Assembly (NCBI RefSeq): GCF_035282405.1
Contig: NZ_JAYKBP010000002.1
Span: 248,001-312,000, forward strand
DNA from: Parvimonas sp035282405
GTDB lineage: Bacteria; Bacillota; Clostridia; Tissierellales; Peptoniphilaceae
DNA: 64,000 bases
Reading direction: 5' to 3'
In this document: one piece after another, positions 61,329 through 64,000 of the stretch
How positions within the stretch are numbered: the stretch's first letter is position 1
Layout: each line of letters begins with the position of its first letter
Position numbers and translations under genes: made by a program
The notes under the pieces: generated by a model
Database searches by the model: none
Told to the model about the DNA's origin: nothing
What the model saw: the letters and a program-made list of their open reading frames with translations, nothing else

Positions 61329-62063
61329 CTACATTATCATTCCACCGTCAACATTAATTACTTGACCCGTTATATATTTTGATTCATCACTAACTAAAAA
61401 TTTAACCACATTTGCTACATCTTCAGGACTTCCCATCTTATTCATAGGGATTGATTTTAATATCCCTTCTTTTACATTTTCAGAAAGAACATCCGTCATT
61501 TCTGTTTCTATAAAACCGGGAGCAATGGCATTACATCTTACATTTAGTGAAACTAATTCTCTTGCAACAGATTTTGTAATTCCTAAAATTCCAGCTTTAC
61601 TTGCTGCATAATTAACTTGTCCAATATTTCCAGAAAGTCCAACTACACTTGAAATATTAATTATAACACCTGATTTTTGTTTCATCATAATTCTTGAAAC
61701 ATTTTTTATGCAGTTAAAACATCCCTTTAAATTTACATCTATTACCTTATCAAAATCTTCTTCACTCATTCTTAAAATTAAAGTATCCCTAGTGATTCCT
61801 GAGTTGTTAACTAAAACATCAACTCTTCCCATTTCTTTTACAACTTCTTTAAACATAATTTCAACTTCTTCAAATTTTGAAATATTACATTTATATAACA
61901 TAACTTTAACATTATATTCTTCACAAACTTTTTTTACTTCTAATGCTTTTTCATAATCGGAATGATAGTTGATAACTACATCATATCCTTCTTCGGCAAG
62001 TTTGATTGAAATAGCTCTGCCTATTCCTCCACTTCCTCCTGTAATCAATGCAACTTTATTCAT
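61329..62063 (-). CDS. fabG: 3-oxoacyl-ACP reductase
   Basis: A 244-residue NADPH-dependent short-chain reductase. The cofactor loop is TGGSGGIGRAIS, the catalytic Ser is in INISSVVGLSGNIGQ, and Tyr/Lys are in VNYAASKAGILGITKS. ATG 62063 lies inside the end of fabD (eight-base overlap), which implies coupled translation; a TTG four codons upstream is less likely. It ends YITGQVINVDGGMIM as usual. Confidence 0.96.
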   Translation of the reverse strand: MNKVALITGGSGGIGRAISIKLAEEGYDVVINYHSDYEKALEVKKVCEEYNVKVMLYKCNISKFEEVEIMFKEVVKEMGRVDVLVNNSGITRDTLILRMSEEDFDKVIDVNLKGCFNCIKNVSRIMMKQKSGVIINISSVVGLSGNIGQVNYAASKAGILGITKSVARELVSLNVRCNAIAPGFIETEMTDVLSENVKEGILKSIPMNKMGSPEDVANVVKFLVSDESKYITGQVINVDGGMIM

Positions 62064-62952
62064 GTAATAACTCAACCACCTTTCTTATAGACTCAAGACT
62101 TTCTACCGGATAAATATTTACATCCGGATTAATTTGTTTAACCAATCCACTCAAAACTTTTCCAGGTCCTATTTCAACAAAAGTATCAACGCCATTTTCA
62201 ATCATAAACTCAACACTTTGCATAAATTTTACACTTGATTTTATCTGATTTTTCAAAAGTATTTTAATATCCTCATCAGAAGTCTTTCCAATAGTATTAA
62301 AAACTATTTTTTTATTTGGTTCTTTAAATTCAACTTCTTTTAATACAGAAAATAATTCATCACTAGCATTTTTTAAATAACTTGAATGAAAAGCCCCACT
62401 TACATTTAATTTTTTTGACTTATATCCCAAATCTTTTAATTTCAAAATAGCTTCGTCAATACCATTCATACTGCCTGTAATTACAATCTGTTTAGGACTA
62501 TTGTAATTTGCTATCTCTACATTTTCTATATCTTTAATTACATTTTCAATTGCTTTTGCCTCACAATTAAAAATTGCAGCCATTCCCGTATTTTCAGGCA
62601 TAGCGTTCGACATAATCTCACTACGTTTTCTAACAAGCTCTAAAACATCTTCTACAGAAATTACTTCACTATATGCCAAAGCTGTATATTCTCCTAAACT
62701 CAAACCTGCCACATATTCACAGTCTATCCCATAGCTATTTAAAACTTTTGCTATTCCTAAGGAAACTGCCACTATACAAGGTTGGGCATTTAAAGTATTA
62801 TTTAAGTCTTCTGCAGGACCTTCAAAACAAATCTTTTGTAGATTTGAAGGCAAATATTCAAATACTTCTTTAAATACCGAACTATCAGACAATTCTTGTC
62901 CCATTCCTACATATTGAGCACCTTGACCGGCAAATAAAAATGCTATCTTCAT
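62056..62952 (-). CDS. fabD: malonyl-CoA:ACP transacylase
   Basis: A 298-residue enzyme that loads malonyl groups onto ACP. It opens FLFAGQGAQYVGMG; the nucleophile is S85 in AGLSLGEYTAL and the histidine is H189 in SGAFHSSYL, with QPCIVAVSLG between. It lies four bases after the NMO/FabK-like gene. Confidence 0.97.
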   Translation of the reverse strand: MKIAFLFAGQGAQYVGMGQELSDSSVFKEVFEYLPSNLQKICFEGPAEDLNNTLNAQPCIVAVSLGIAKVLNSYGIDCEYVAGLSLGEYTALAYSEVISVEDVLELVRKRSEIMSNAMPENTGMAAIFNCEAKAIENVIKDIENVEIANYNSPKQIVITGSMNGIDEAILKLKDLGYKSKKLNVSGAFHSSYLKNASDELFSVLKEVEFKEPNKKIVFNTIGKTSDEDIKILLKNQIKSSVKFMQSVEFMIENGVDTFVEIGPGKVLSGLVKQINPDVNIYPVESLESIRKVVELLHE

Positions 62953-62956
62953 GTAA

Positions 62957-64000
62957 TCACCTCAATTCATTATTTGCTTCAGAAACCAATTCTGAAATTA
63001 ATTCTTTAACAGTTGTTATTTTATCTATTCTATAAGCATTAGTTCCTGAAAATACTAATCCATTTTCCACATCTCCTTTTACTGCTCTTATTAAAGCATC
63101 AGTTATACAATAAACTGTGTTTTTAGGATTACATGGTAAAATACAATCAACACAATATTTTACAGGAATTCTTCCATCTTTATTCAATCTTTCTGTAAAT
63201 TTATTTCTTATAGCCCTTCCGGGAAACCCCGCTGGACTTTTAACTATAATGATGTCTTCTCTTTTAGCTTTTACGAACATCTCTTTATATTTTTCGTGAG
63301 CATCACATTCTTCTGTCGCAATAAATCTAGTTCCTATTTGAACTCCACTCGCTCCCTGTTTCACATATTTTGCAATATCCCTTCCTGTAAAAATTCCACC
63401 AGCTACAAAAATTGGAATTTTTTGATTATATTTTTCTTCATAATCAACAACTAATTTCAAGCATTGTTCCAAAATTTCATCTATACTTTCACAAGTATCA
63501 TTTAAAACATCATCTTTTTTAAAGCCTAGATGTCCTCCAGCTTCACTTCCCTCAATTACAACAAAATCGGGGATTTTATTGTGATGTTGATCCCATCTTC
63601 TAAGAATAAGATTTAAAGCCTTTGCACTTGAAACTATGGGGGCAATAAGAACATCACTTCCTTTAGTCAATTCAGGTAAATTGAGTGGAAGTCCTGCTCC
63701 TGAAATTATTGCATCAACACCGAGCTTTACACATTCTTTAACATAAAGTGCATATTCAGATGTCGCAACCATTATATTGACTCCGAGTAGTCCTTTCCCA
63801 TTAGAAATTTTTCTTGCATTCTTAACTTCCTCTTTCATTGCAATAAAATTATCTTCCGATGTATTTTTTAAAAATGTGTTGCGGTTATATCCGGGGTGAG
63901 CGAAACTTAAAACTCCCATAGCATTTTCACTCATAACATTACCTACTAAATTTGACAATGAAATTCCAACTCCCATACCTCCTTGAATGATTGGTACTTT
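62957..64000 (-). CDS. nitronate monooxygenase/FabK-like flavoprotein, 5' end outside window
   Basis: An FMN-dependent TIM-barrel protein whose frame stays open to the window edge; the visible part begins KVPIIQGGMGVGIS, the normal family opening, so only a few residues are missing. Other motifs: VIEGSEAGGHLGF, VAGGIFTGRDIAKYV and GASGVQIGTRFIATEE. The C-terminal part has a cysteine cluster (YCVDCILPCNPKNTVYC). Genes of this fold include nitronate monooxygenases and the enoyl-ACP reductase FabK. Its place directly before fabD-fabG-fabF-fabZ suggests the enoyl-reductase role, but sequence alone does not settle it. Confidence 0.88.
   Translation of the reverse strand, partial: KVPIIQGGMGVGISLSNLVGNVMSENAMGVLSFAHPGYNRNTFLKNTSEDNFIAMKEEVKNARKISNGKGLLGVNIMVATSEYALYVKECVKLGVDAIISGAGLPLNLPELTKGSDVLIAPIVSSAKALNLILRRWDQHHNKIPDFVVIEGSEAGGHLGFKKDDVLNDTCESIDEILEQCLKLVVDYEEKYNQKIPIFVAGGIFTGRDIAKYVKQGASGVQIGTRFIATEECDAHEKYKEMFVKAKREDIIIVKSPAGFPGRAIRNKFTERLNKDGRIPVKYCVDCILPCNPKNTVYCITDALIRAVKGDVENGLVFSGTNAYRIDKITTVKELISELVSEANNELR

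Overview
The window is about 64 kb of very AT-rich DNA from a low-GC anaerobic Firmicute. The gene set (Rnf complex, V-type ATPase, SUF cluster with SufU, GatCAB, serine dehydratase, selenoprotein-like genes, no respiratory chain) fits the Peptoniphilaceae/Tissierellia. A Parvimonas-like organism is my best guess, but this is inference from gene content and codon use. Nearly every gene lies on the minus strand. The only plus-strand genes I can support are a 49-codon membrane peptide (2936-3085) and birA (58871-59641), so the window probably lies on one replication arm.

Layout: 1-2.65 kb is the first 884 codons of rpoB with its own promoter. 2.9-4.6 kb holds three tiny membrane-protein genes, a frameshifted acetyltransferase and a DUF1294 protein. 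4.6-9.5 kb is the sufCBDSU iron-sulfur operon. 9.6-11.2 kb is a DUF1576 membrane protein with an overlapping small gene. 11.6-17.1 kb holds an isochorismatase-like hydrolase, a lone type IV pilus-type ATPase and platform pair, a HAD phosphatase and glmS. 17.3-20.7 kb holds ASCH and GNAT genes, two tandem genes that each carry an in-frame UGA at the same aligned position (probable HesB/IscA-like selenoproteins), an RluD-like synthase and a TetR regulator. 20.8-22.8 kb is an EF-G-like GTPase. 23-25.7 kb is an LXG polymorphic toxin with a probable immunity gene. 25.9-31.3 kb is rnfCDGEAB. 31.3-32.4 kb holds a candidate small RNA, an Xre regulator and an SdpI-like protein. 32.6-37.6 kb is a giant repeat-built surface adhesin. 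37.9-42.1 kb holds tRNA-Leu(GAG), sdaAA/sdaAB, a radical SAM protein, a peroxiredoxin, a HAD phosphatase and a DUF1292 protein. 42.1-42.8 kb is non-coding, with an AT palindrome, a structured dispersed repeat and a DnaA-box cluster. 43.6-52.1 kb is a complete V-type ATPase operon. 52.5-58.1 kb holds a PF11756-like protein, an S66 peptidase, a phosphodiesterase, an XTP/dITP pyrophosphatase and gatCAB. 58.2-64 kb holds a MarR regulator divergent from birA, and a fatty-acid operon (NMO/FabK-like, fabD, fabG, fabF, fabZ) whose first gene runs off the window.

The genes describe an amino-acid-fermenting cell. Serine deamination would supply pyruvate and reduced ferredoxin, Rnf would convert ferredoxin oxidation to an ion gradient, and the V-ATPase shares that ion currency. 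The NtpK rotor subunit carries the Na+-site residues known from Enterococcus hirae, so a sodium cycle is plausible. Accessory content (adhesin, LXG toxin, orphan pilus motor) is interleaved with housekeeping operons, and I see no insertion sequence, prophage or CRISPR array.

The most noteworthy items are the paired UGA-containing genes with hairpins beginning at the UGA, the cluster of tiny membrane/coiled-coil paralogs, the LXG toxin with a CdiA-CT-like C-terminus, and the DnaA-box/palindrome/repeat intergenic region far from any dnaA gene.
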